Below the pieces are notes generated by a model that ran no database searches, was not told where the DNA came from, and worked only from the letters and a program-made list of their open reading frames with translations. From Frigidibacter mobilis (GTDB taxonomy: Bacteria; Pseudomonadota; Alphaproteobacteria; Rhodobacterales; Rhodobacteraceae): DNA of 64,000 nucleotides. Of this stretch, positions 56,512 through 64,000 are shown piece by piece. The stretch lies in NCBI RefSeq assembly GCF_001620265.1, contig NZ_CP012661.1, positions 4,663,001 to 4,727,000 of the forward strand, in the 5' to 3' direction. Made by a program: the position numbers and the translations under genes. Numbering within the stretch: the first letter of the stretch is position 1; each line of letters begins with the position of its first letter.

Positions 56512-56516
56512 CCTAG
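55572..56516 (+). CDS. IS481-family transposase
   Basis: The 314-residue protein has an N-terminal HTH pair (SAAEVAQAFAVSVRTVRKWLAR; GAAIADKLGLARSTVARWL) and a DDE integrase core: first Asp in LIHLDIKKLGRF, second in VMTDNGSAYRS, Glu in TNGKAERFIQTL. The start is the ATG at 55572. The stop TAG (56514-56516) lies outside the right inverted repeat, inside the duplicated target, so the host site completes the gene. Confidence 0.93.
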   Translation: MNNPHHGARLTVHSREQIVARIAAGQSAAEVAQAFAVSVRTVRKWLARFRAGGHAALTNRASAPVRVARRLSEARVALIAFLRRSLRLTGAAIADKLGLARSTVARWLHREGLGLLARIDPPEPVRRYQRERPGELIHLDIKKLGRFAQPGHRVTRTRVGCRNRGAGWDFVHVAVDDATRLAYVEVLENERKDTTTGFLLRALRWFRARGIQVERVMTDNGSAYRSRRFAKALRLLAIRHIFTRPYTPKTNGKAERFIQTLLREWAYGLAHPTSAARNADLTRWIDWFNRSRPHSALNGISPLTRVNNLMRLHT

Positions 56517-56517
56517 C
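56512..56517. repeat. Target site duplication, right copy
   Basis: CCTAGC, the second copy. Its CTAG also supplies stop codons to the transposase (plus strand) and the esterase (minus strand). Confidence 0.85.
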
Positions 56518-57172
56518 CGGCCCGCGCCAGCAGCTTCAGCACCTCTGGCCCCAGCGTTTCCACCATCACCTTCACGCCATCGGCCGAGGGGTGAAGGCCA
56601 TCGGGCTGGACCAGCCCGCCGCGCTGGTCGGGGGCCATGTCCGACAGGCCCGCCAGCATGTTGGGCACCATGAGCGCGCCATGTTTCTGGGCCAGATCCG
56701 GCCAGATCGCGTCAAAGGCAGCCTTGTAGTCGGCGCCGTAATTGCCGGGCGCGGGCAGGCCGATCAGCAGCACTGGCAGGTTCCTGGCCGACGCCTCGGA
56801 CAGGATCGCGTCGATATTGGCACGGGTTTCGGCGGGGTCGAGCCCGCGCAGCAGGTCATTTCCGCCAAGCGCCACGATCATCGCGTCGGCGCCGCCCTCC
56901 AGCGTCCAGCCAAGCCGGGCGCGGCCGCCGGCGCTGGTGTCGCCCGACACGCCGGCATTGACCACCGTCACTTCGGCCCCGTTCTCGCGCAGCCACGCCT
57001 GCAGCTGCGGCACGAAGCCCTGCTCCTGCGGCAGCCCGTAGCCCTGCGTCAGGCTGTCGCCAAGCGCGACCAGCGTCATCGGATCCGCTGCGGCGGGCGC
57101 GGCAATCGGCAGCGACATCAAACTTGCTGCAACTGCGAGGTTGCGCAGCCGCCAAGCCGCGCCATATGCCAT
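56513..57172 (-). CDS. tesA: GDSL-type arylesterase/acyl-CoA thioesterase I (TesA-like)
   Basis: The 219-residue exported hydrolase has a signal peptide (LMSLPIAAPAAADP) and the four SGNH blocks: ALGDSLTQGYGL (Ser), NAGVSGDTS (Gly), ALGGNDLLRG (Asn) and QPDGLHPSADG (Asp/His). TesA-like enzymes act on acyl esters in the periplasm. The ATG at 57172 gives a normal signal peptide. It is divergent from an ybbA/ybbP-like ABC pair, the same neighbourhood as in E. coli. Its TAG stop is preserved by the target duplication. Confidence 0.92.
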   Translation of the reverse strand: MAYGAAWRLRNLAVAASLMSLPIAAPAAADPMTLVALGDSLTQGYGLPQEQGFVPQLQAWLRENGAEVTVVNAGVSGDTSAGGRARLGWTLEGGADAMIVALGGNDLLRGLDPAETRANIDAILSEASARNLPVLLIGLPAPGNYGADYKAAFDAIWPDLAQKHGALMVPNMLAGLSDMAPDQRGGLVQPDGLHPSADGVKVMVETLGPEVLKLLARAG

Positions 57173-57197
57173 CTGAGGCAGGCAGAGGGCAGAGCAG

Positions 57198-57913
<716 letters not shown>

Positions 57914-57917
<4 letters not shown>

Positions 57918-60418
57918 ACGTCGCGCTTCGCATCGCGCGGCGCGAGTTGCGGGGCGGGATCGGCGGGTTCCGGGTGTTCCTGCTGTGCCTGATCCTTGGC
58001 GTTGCCGCGATTGCTGCCGTGGGAACGTTGCGCGAGGGCATTCGCCGCGGGCTCGATGACCAGGGCGCGGTTCTGCTGGGCGGCGATGCGCAGATGGAAT
58101 TCACCTATCGCCATGCCAGCCCCGAGGAGCGGGCATGGATGGAGGCCCGCGCGACCGCGCTGTCCGAGATCGTCGATTTCCGCTCGATGGCCGTGGTGGG
58201 GGAGGATCGGGCGCTGACGCAGGTGAAGGGCGTCGATGCCGCCTATCCACTGGTGGGCGAGGTGGTGCTGGACCCGGTCCTGCCGCTGGCCGAGGCCCTG
58301 GCCGGGAATGGCGCGGTGATGGACGGGGTGCTGGCCGACCGGCTGGGGCTGGCGGTGGGCGACAGCTTCCGGCTGGGGCAGGCCGAGTTCCGGCTGGCAG
58401 CCAGGCTGCTGCGCGAGCCTGACAGCGCGGCGGGCGGCTTCGGTCTTGGCCCACGCACCATCGTGGACACGGGCGACCTGGCAGGCTCCGGCCTGCTGGA
58501 GCCGGGCACGCTGTTTGAAACCGAATACCGGATGACCCTGCCCCCCGCCGCCGATCTGAGTTCGCTCCGGGCCGAGGCCGAGGCGGCGTTCCGCGACAGC
58601 GGCATGAGTTGGCAGGACCGCCGCCGCGCCGCGCCGGGGGTGGACAGGTTTGTCGAGCGGATCGGGTCTTTCCTTGTGCTGGTGGGCCTTGCCGGGCTTG
58701 CGGTGGGCGGCGTCGGCATCTCTGCCGCGGTGCGCGCCTACCTGGACCGCAAGACCGAGGCGATTGCGGTGCTCAAGGCGCTTGGTGCGACGGGGGGCAC
58801 GATCCTGGCCGCCTATATGCTTCAGATCGGCGCGCTGACGCTGTTGGGGGTGGCGCTTGGCCTGCTGCTGGGGGGCTCCCTGCCGGTGCTGGCGGCGCCG
58901 CTGATCGCCGCGCAGATGCCGATCCCGGTGGAACTTGGCGTGGCGCCCGGCGCGCTGGCCGAGGCGGCGATCTATGGCACGCTGACCGCGGCGGTCTTCA
59001 CGCTCTGGCCGCTGGCCCGGTTGCGCGAGGTGCGGGCGGCGGCGCTGTTCCGCGACCTTGGGCCGGGGCGCAGGGCCTGGCCGGGCCTTGGCATGGCGGC
59101 GGCGATGGCGCTGCTGGTGGCGGCGTTGGTCGGGGCGGCGGTGGGTTTTTCGGGCGTGCCGAAGCTGGCGCTTGGCACGCTTGGCGGGGTGATCGCGGCG
59201 CTGGGGGTGCTGGCGCTGGCGGCCTGGGGGCTGGGTCGGCTGGCCCGGCGGCTGGCGGGTCTCCAGCTGATGCGCGGGCGGCCGGGGCTGCGGCTGGCGC
59301 TGTCGGCGATCGGCGGGCCGCGGGCCGAGGCGGCGCCGGTGATCCTGTCTCTGGGGCTGGGGCTGGCGGTGCTGGCGGCGGTGGGGCAGATCGACGCCAA
59401 CCTGCGTGCCGCCATCGACCGCGACCTGCCCGAGGTGGCGCCGAGCTATTTCTTCGTCGACATCCAGAACGACCAGATCGAGGGCTTCCGCGAACGGCTG
59501 GACTCTGACGCGGCGGTCAGCCGGGTGGACAGCGCGCCGATGTTGCGGGGGATCATCACCCGGATCAACGGGCTGGACGCGCGCAGCGTGGCTGGCAGCC
59601 ATTGGGTGCTGAACGGCGACCGGGGCGTGACCTATTCGGACCGCCCGCCCGCAAACACCACGATCACCGAGGGCGCCTGGTGGCCCGAAGGCTATGACGG
59701 GCCGCCGCAGGCCAGCTTTTCCGCCGAGGAGGCGGCCGAGATCGGGCTGAAGCTGGGCGACAGGATCACGGTGAACATCCTTGGCCGGGATCTGGAGGCC
59801 GAGGTGACCAGCTTCCGCGTGGTGGATTTCTCCACCGCCGGGATCGGCTTCGTGATCGCGCTGAACCCCGGGGCGCTGGCCGGCGCGCCGCATACCCATA
59901 TCGCCACGGTCTATGCCGAGGAAGCGGCCGAGGCGCAGATTTTGCGTGATCTGGCAACCTCTTATCCCAATATCACCGCGATTCGGGTCCGCGATGCCAT
60001 CGACCGGGTGGCAGAAGCGCTGACGGCGATTGCCCGGGCGACGGCGATTGCGGCGGCAGGAACCTTGGTCACCGGCTTTGTGGTGCTGATCGGGGCAGCG
60101 GCGGCCGGAGAGCGGGCGCGGGTCTATGAGGCGGCGCTGCTGAAGGTGCTGGGGGCCAGCCGGAGGCGGATCCTGGGATCATTCGCGCTGCGCTCGGCGA
60201 TCATGGGGGCTGCGGCCGGGGTGGTGGCGGTGGCCTTTGGCGCGGCGGCGGGTTGGGCGGTGATGACATTCGTCATGGAGGCCGGGTTCCGGTTCGAGCC
60301 GGTGTCGGCCATCGCCATCGTCACAGGTGGTGCACTGGCGACCTTGCTGGCCGGGCTGGTCTTTGCGCTGAAGCCCTTGGCGGCAAGGCCGGCGCAGGTG
60401 TTGCGGGCGCGGGACTAG
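57914..60418 (+). CDS. ybbP: FtsX-like ABC transporter permease (YbbP-like)
   Basis: The 834-residue protein has ten or so membrane helices: one at the N-terminus (residues ~18-38), two FtsX modules of three or four helices (about residues 255-370 and 700-830), and large periplasmic domains between. The N-terminal CILGVAAIAAVGTLREGI-like segment and final LKPLAARPAQVLRARD are typical of the YbbP/DevC class, which moves or remodels molecules at the outer face without a classic channel. Coupled to ybbA. The 243 bp after it show no gene. Confidence 0.9.
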
Positions 60419-60661
60419 CTGGCTGGTCCCAAGGCTTGATGGTGCGGTCCTTTCACGGGACTGGAAGAACGCCCTATGGGACAGGTCCGTCACGGCAGTA
60501 CCACGGCCCTGCCCGCCGTCAGTGGTCACAAGGTCCAAGCCCCACGCGGGCGCGGCTGGATCAGGAAATCTGGCAGGCCGGCTTGCTTGACGGCATTTCC
60601 GCGGGGCGTGACCGTTTGTCGGCGGCGGTCCGCTCCGGCCTGCAATGCGGGGAAGTGGAGC

Positions 60662-61654
60662 TCAGACGCTGTCGACCACGCTGCGCGCCGTTGCCTCATC
60701 CGTGACCAGCACCGAGGCGATTCCCGCCCGCAGCATCGCGCGGACCGCTACCGCCTTGCCTGGCCCGCCACCAACGCAGATGCGTTCGGGCACGGCGCGC
60801 AGATCCTCCAGCGGCATGGTGATGTGGCGGTCATCAAACTCGCTGCTGATGATCCGGCCGTCTTCGGCAAAGAAATACCCTGAGGCGAAACCGACCGCCC
60901 CCAGATCACGGTAGGCCTCCACCTCTGCCTGCGACATGAATCCCCCGGTTACCAGAAGGGTCTCACCTTCCAGCTGTGTCACGCCGAAGACGGTCTTGCG
61001 GCATTGCTTGAGCAACGCGAAATGTTCACGGATCGCGGGTTCCTCCATGAGGATGTCCTTGACGCGCGCGGACGAGACCACCCCGGGGGCATGCAGGTTG
61101 ACACAGCGCGCTGACAGCCGGCCCGCGATGTTCGAGGTGCAAAGGACCGGCGAGAAATCGAAGGTCGCGGCCGAGCTTCCGGTGATCTGCGCGATGGTCA
61201 CGTTGGGCTGGTTCACGGTGTTGAGGTATTGCGACAGCGCCAGAACCGTGCGCCCCCAGGCAACGCCGATGGTATCTTGGCCATTCAACCGGCTTTCCAG
61301 GACGCGCGCGCCCAGATGCCCGATCTGGCGGTGCAGCGCCCCGGCGTCCTTCTGCTCGGTCAGGATGAAACACTCGGCGATGCCGAAGCTCTCGCACAGG
61401 CGCTGCGACAGCTCGGCCCGCGCGATCCGGCTGGGGTCTATCGAGATGTTCACCACCCCTTCGTCCCGCGCCTTTTGCAGCAGGTTGAACACCGACGCCC
61501 GCGAGATACCCAGCTGGTCGGCGATCTGATCCTGCTTCTGACCCTGCTCATAGTAGAGCCACGCAGCCCAGAACACCTCGTCCATGCCGAAGGCGGCGGG
61601 AATCGGGCGGCGCAGCCTGGGGTCGACAGTGTCAGCGGTATCCTTGCGGGCCAT
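60662..61654 (-). CDS. SorC/DeoR-family sugar-binding transcriptional regulator
   Basis: The 330-residue regulator has an N-terminal HTH (GQKQDQIADQLGISRASVFNLL, about residues 38-59) and a C-terminal sugar-phosphate-binding domain of the NagB/SorC type (IGVAWGRTVLALSQYL, ARCVNLHAPG, GGGPGKAVAVRAML). It probably controls the divergent operon starting at 61797 in response to a phosphorylated polyol or sugar. Palindromic CATATG sites lie in the intergenic region. Confidence 0.9.
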   Translation of the reverse strand: MARKDTADTVDPRLRRPIPAAFGMDEVFWAAWLYYEQGQKQDQIADQLGISRASVFNLLQKARDEGVVNISIDPSRIARAELSQRLCESFGIAECFILTEQKDAGALHRQIGHLGARVLESRLNGQDTIGVAWGRTVLALSQYLNTVNQPNVTIAQITGSSAATFDFSPVLCTSNIAGRLSARCVNLHAPGVVSSARVKDILMEEPAIREHFALLKQCRKTVFGVTQLEGETLLVTGGFMSQAEVEAYRDLGAVGFASGYFFAEDGRIISSEFDDRHITMPLEDLRAVPERICVGGGPGKAVAVRAMLRAGIASVLVTDEATARSVVDSV

Positions 61655-61716
61655 ACGGAAGTCCTTCGTCTGGGCAGGGCTACCTTCCCGCTAAACGCGA
61701 TAAGTTTCAAGCGCTT

Positions 61717-61762
61717 TGGCATATGCCCAACCTGTCTGAAAAATGCCATTGACATATGCCAG
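61717..61762. promoter_or_regulatory. Probable operator region of the SorC-type regulator
   Basis: A perfect GGCATATGCC palindrome at 61718-61727 and a related half-site ACATATGCCA at 61752-61761, centred about 33 bp apart. A TTGACA hexamer (61749-61754) overlaps the second. They lie in the 142-bp gap between the regulator and the operon. Confidence 0.6.
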
Positions 61763-61796
61763 ATAACTCTGGCAACTTTCACATCAGGGAGACGAG

Positions 61797-63155
61797 ATGA
61801 GTTGGGAGGCTCAGATGACCTTGATGCATTCGGCGTGCGACAGCGTGTCCGGGGGGTGGAATGCCCTCATTCGTGACGTAACCGAAGGCATCTGGCGCGA
61901 CCCTGATACCGGATCTCTGGTCACGGTTCCGTTCAAGCACATCCACATCGGGGACGGCCTCGCCGAGCACGCCCCAGAGGCCTTGGCGCAGGTGATGCCT
62001 GCGGGCAGCTATGGTGTTGTCTGCGATGCCGCGACCACCGAGGTGATGGGGGCCGAGATCGTCCGCCGTCTGGGCACCAAGGCCCGGCTGGTGGTGCTGG
62101 ACCATCCCCATGCCGACGAAGGCCAGGTGCGCGCGCTTCAGGCCGAAACCCGCGATGTGGCGGCGCTGGTCGCGGTCGGGTCGGGCACCATCAATGATCT
62201 GTGCAAGTTCGCCACCTACAAGGACGGGCGCAGCTACAGTGTCTATGGCACGGCGCCGTCGATGAACGGCTATACCTCATCCACCGCCTCGATCACGCTC
62301 GACTCGGGGCTGAAGACCACGCAAAAGGCCCACGCCGCCAAGGGCGTATTCATCGACATCGGCGTTTCAGCCGGGGCGCCGCAATACCTGATCGGCGCCG
62401 GGCTGGGCGACAGCCTGTGCCGTCCGACCGCGCAGGTGGACTGGTATTTCTCGCATATCATGCTGGGCAGCCGCTATGCCACCGCGCCCTACCGGCTTCA
62501 GGATGCCGACGAAGCCGAGGTTCTGGCCCGCAGCGCGGGTCTCGGTCAGCGCGACCATGATGCAATCGGCTATCTGCAGAGGCTGCTGACGCTGGGCGGG
62601 CTTGGTATTGCCGCGGTGGGGATGAGCCATCCCGGCTCGATGGGCGAGCATCAGATCTCGCACTGGATCGACAGTTTCGCGGGGGACCGGCATCCGGGCA
62701 CCGTGCATGGACAGCAGGTCGGCGTCGCCTCGATCACGATGGCGCGGCTGCAAGAGAGCATCCTTGCGATGGAAGAGGCGCCGCGCATCACTGGCTGGCA
62801 GCCCGACGAGGCGGCGATCCGCGCCCGCTATCCGGCCGCGGCGGTGGAGGACTGCCTGGCGGCCAGCCGCGCCAAGGCCATGACGGCGGCGCAGGCCGCA
62901 GCCTTCAACGACCGGCTGGCCGAAATCTGGCCCGACCTGCGCCAGACCCTGCGCGCGATGATGCTGCCAGCGGACGAGATGGCGGCCCATCTGCGCGCTG
63001 CGGGGGGCGGGGCCACGCCCGAAGAGATCGGGATGGACCGCACGCTGTATATCGACGCCCTGCGCCATTGCCGCGAGATGCGCGACCGCTTCTCGCTGCT
63101 CGATCTGGCAGCCGACATGGGCATCTTGGAAGATTTCATCGAGGAGACGCTGTGA
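61797..63155 (+). CDS. sn-glycerol-1-phosphate dehydrogenase family protein (EgsA/AraM-like)
   Basis: The 452-residue iron/zinc-type dehydrogenase resembles EgsA/AraM. The NAD-binding GSGTINDLCKFATY (about residues 125-138), APSMNGYTSSTASI and the metal-ligand region MSHPGSMGEHQISHW with HGQQVGVAS are present. The family interconverts dihydroxyacetone phosphate and sn-glycerol-1-phosphate. In this context a catabolic polyol-phosphate role is equally possible. AGGGAG lies 6 bases upstream of the ATG. Its stop overlaps the next ATG (TGATG). Confidence 0.87.
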   Translation: MSWEAQMTLMHSACDSVSGGWNALIRDVTEGIWRDPDTGSLVTVPFKHIHIGDGLAEHAPEALAQVMPAGSYGVVCDAATTEVMGAEIVRRLGTKARLVVLDHPHADEGQVRALQAETRDVAALVAVGSGTINDLCKFATYKDGRSYSVYGTAPSMNGYTSSTASITLDSGLKTTQKAHAAKGVFIDIGVSAGAPQYLIGAGLGDSLCRPTAQVDWYFSHIMLGSRYATAPYRLQDADEAEVLARSAGLGQRDHDAIGYLQRLLTLGGLGIAAVGMSHPGSMGEHQISHWIDSFAGDRHPGTVHGQQVGVASITMARLQESILAMEEAPRITGWQPDEAAIRARYPAAAVEDCLAASRAKAMTAAQAAAFNDRLAEIWPDLRQTLRAMMLPADEMAAHLRAAGGGATPEEIGMDRTLYIDALRHCREMRDRFSLLDLAADMGILEDFIEETL

Positions 63156-63964
63156 TGCGCCCTTTGCACGAGCTTGACCTGTCGGCGCTGTCGCGCTGCG
63201 AGGCGGTCCTGACCGATATCGACGACACACTGACCACCGATGGCCAGTTGCCCGCCGCGGCCTATGACGCGCTGGAGCGGCTGGCGCAGGCGGGGCTGCA
63301 GGTGGTGCCGATCACCGGCCGTCCGGCGGGATGGTGCGACATGATCGCCCGGCTGTGGCCGGTTGCGGGGATCGTCGGCGAGAACGGCGCCTTCTACTTC
63401 AGCTATGACCGCGAGGCGCGGGTGATGCGGCAGCGCTTCTTTGCGACCAGTGCCGAACGCCGCGCCAACCGCGCCAGGCTGGATACGCTGCGCGAGCAGA
63501 TCCTGGCCGAGGTGCCGGGCGCCGGCATCGCTTCTGACCAGCTTTACCGCGAGGCGGATTTGGCGATCGACTTCTGCGAGGACGTGCCCGCCCTTCCGGT
63601 AGCGCAGGTGCAGCGTATCCTGGAGCTGTTTGCCGAGGCAGGGGCGGTGGCGAAGCTGTCGTCGATCCATGTCAACGGCTGGTTCGGCAACTATGACAAG
63701 CTGTCGATGACCCGCATCTTTGCCAAGGACGTGCTGGGGCTGGATATCGACGCGGCGCGCGACCGGGTGGTCTTTGTCGGCGACAGCCCGAATGACGGGC
63801 CGATGTTCAAGTTCTTCCCGCTGTCCTGCGGCGTGGCCAATGTGCGCGAATTCACCCCCGGCAGCTTTGCTCCGCCATCCTTTGTCGCGCCCTCGGTCGG
63901 CGGTGCCGGCTTTGTCGAGGTGGCCGACCGCATCCTTGCGGCGCGCGAGGTGGCCCATGTCTGA
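63155..63964 (+). CDS. HAD-superfamily phosphatase (Cof/MPGP-like)
   Basis: The 269-residue protein has DIDDTLTTDG (motif I), TGRPAGWC (motif II) and a C-terminal FVGDSPNDGPMFKFFP (motif IV). A C2-type cap with GENGAFYF places it with Cof-type or mannosyl-3-phosphoglycerate-type phosphatases. It probably dephosphorylates the product of, or a substrate for, the preceding dehydrogenase, to which it is translationally coupled. It overlaps the next start by 8 bp. Confidence 0.87.
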   Translation: MRPLHELDLSALSRCEAVLTDIDDTLTTDGQLPAAAYDALERLAQAGLQVVPITGRPAGWCDMIARLWPVAGIVGENGAFYFSYDREARVMRQRFFATSAERRANRARLDTLREQILAEVPGAGIASDQLYREADLAIDFCEDVPALPVAQVQRILELFAEAGAVAKLSSIHVNGWFGNYDKLSMTRIFAKDVLGLDIDAARDRVVFVGDSPNDGPMFKFFPLSCGVANVREFTPGSFAPPSFVAPSVGGAGFVEVADRILAAREVAHV

Positions 63965-64000
63965 CCACGCACCCGCGCGCAGGGTCGACCTGGCGATCAT
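63957..64000 (+). CDS. Start of an unidentified gene (cut by window edge)
   Basis: An ATG at 63957 overlaps the HAD stop in a different frame and reads MSDHAPARRVDLAI before the window ends. Third gene of the SorC-linked operon. Too short to identify. Confidence 0.55.
   Translation, partial: MSDHAPARRVDLAI

Overview
The window is a gene-dense, GC-rich stretch of an alphaproteobacterial chromosome, most likely a Rhodobacterales (Paracoccaceae) member related to Rhodobacter. The grounds are gene content and order: a TrcR (DUF1013) cell-cycle regulator, a membrane-anchored CycM-type cytochrome c, and the hemN - fnrL - universal stress protein - ccoNOQP - ccoGHIS block with FNR boxes in its control regions. 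I found no tRNA, rRNA, CRISPR array, prophage or secondary-metabolite cluster. The one RNA gene I can support is the small SRP RNA on the minus strand near 14.8 kb.

Layout. 1-3.0 kb (minus): CinA-like, GNAT, AhpD-like and a truncated OmpA-like gene, linked by stop/start overlaps or short gaps. 3.1-6.8 kb: map, rpsU, coq9, a quinone oxidoreductase and RNase T2. 6.9-10.4 kb: trcR, then the dnaX-ybaB-recR operon (minus). 10.6-13.7 kb: a MacAB-type exporter. 13.8-14.5 kb: a Doc toxin with an unusual small partner. 14.75 kb: SRP RNA. 15.4-18.1 kb: an NMT1-type ABC importer. 18.2-24.2 kb: a HAD phosphatase, CpdB, NudC, SRPBCC, PheA and CycM. 24.4-30.1 kb: a yejABEF peptide importer. 30.1-41.5 kb: the microaerobic respiration block (hemN, fnrL, usp, ccoNOQP, ccoGHIS). 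41.5-48.6 kb: a DacC-type carboxypeptidase, HAD, ClpS, an RsmC-like methyltransferase, SDR, two paralogous lipoproteins and HemF. 48.6-52.5 kb: a small unknown protein, HemE, HemC and a GlcD-type FAD oxidase. 52.6-60.4 kb: a TMADH/StcD-like flavoenzyme, YceI, an intact IS481-family element, and a tesA-ybbA-ybbP-like cluster. 60.7-64 kb: a SorC regulator and an operon with a glycerol-1-phosphate dehydrogenase-like gene and a HAD phosphatase.

Functional links. Four tetrapyrrole genes (hemN, hemF, hemE, hemC) lie near the genes for the high-affinity cbb3 oxidase, its assembly factors and the oxygen sensor FnrL. Five 14-bp FNR-type boxes sit at three control regions of that block, which implies one low-oxygen circuit.

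Data quality. Five otherwise well-conserved genes (dnaX, the 18.2-kb HAD gene, ccoI, the RsmC-like gene and the GlcD-like gene) are each broken by what look like single-base losses in or beside short G/C runs, eight in total. Because dnaX is essential, I read these as probable consensus errors rather than true pseudogenes, and annotate the genes as CDS with the breaks described.

The most distinctive non-housekeeping observations are the IS481-type insertion exactly at a CTAG shared by two convergent stop codons, the Doc toxin paired with a Cys-rich non-Phd partner, an SDR protein lacking both the catalytic Ser and Lys, and the SorC/G1P-dehydrogenase/HAD operon at the right edge.
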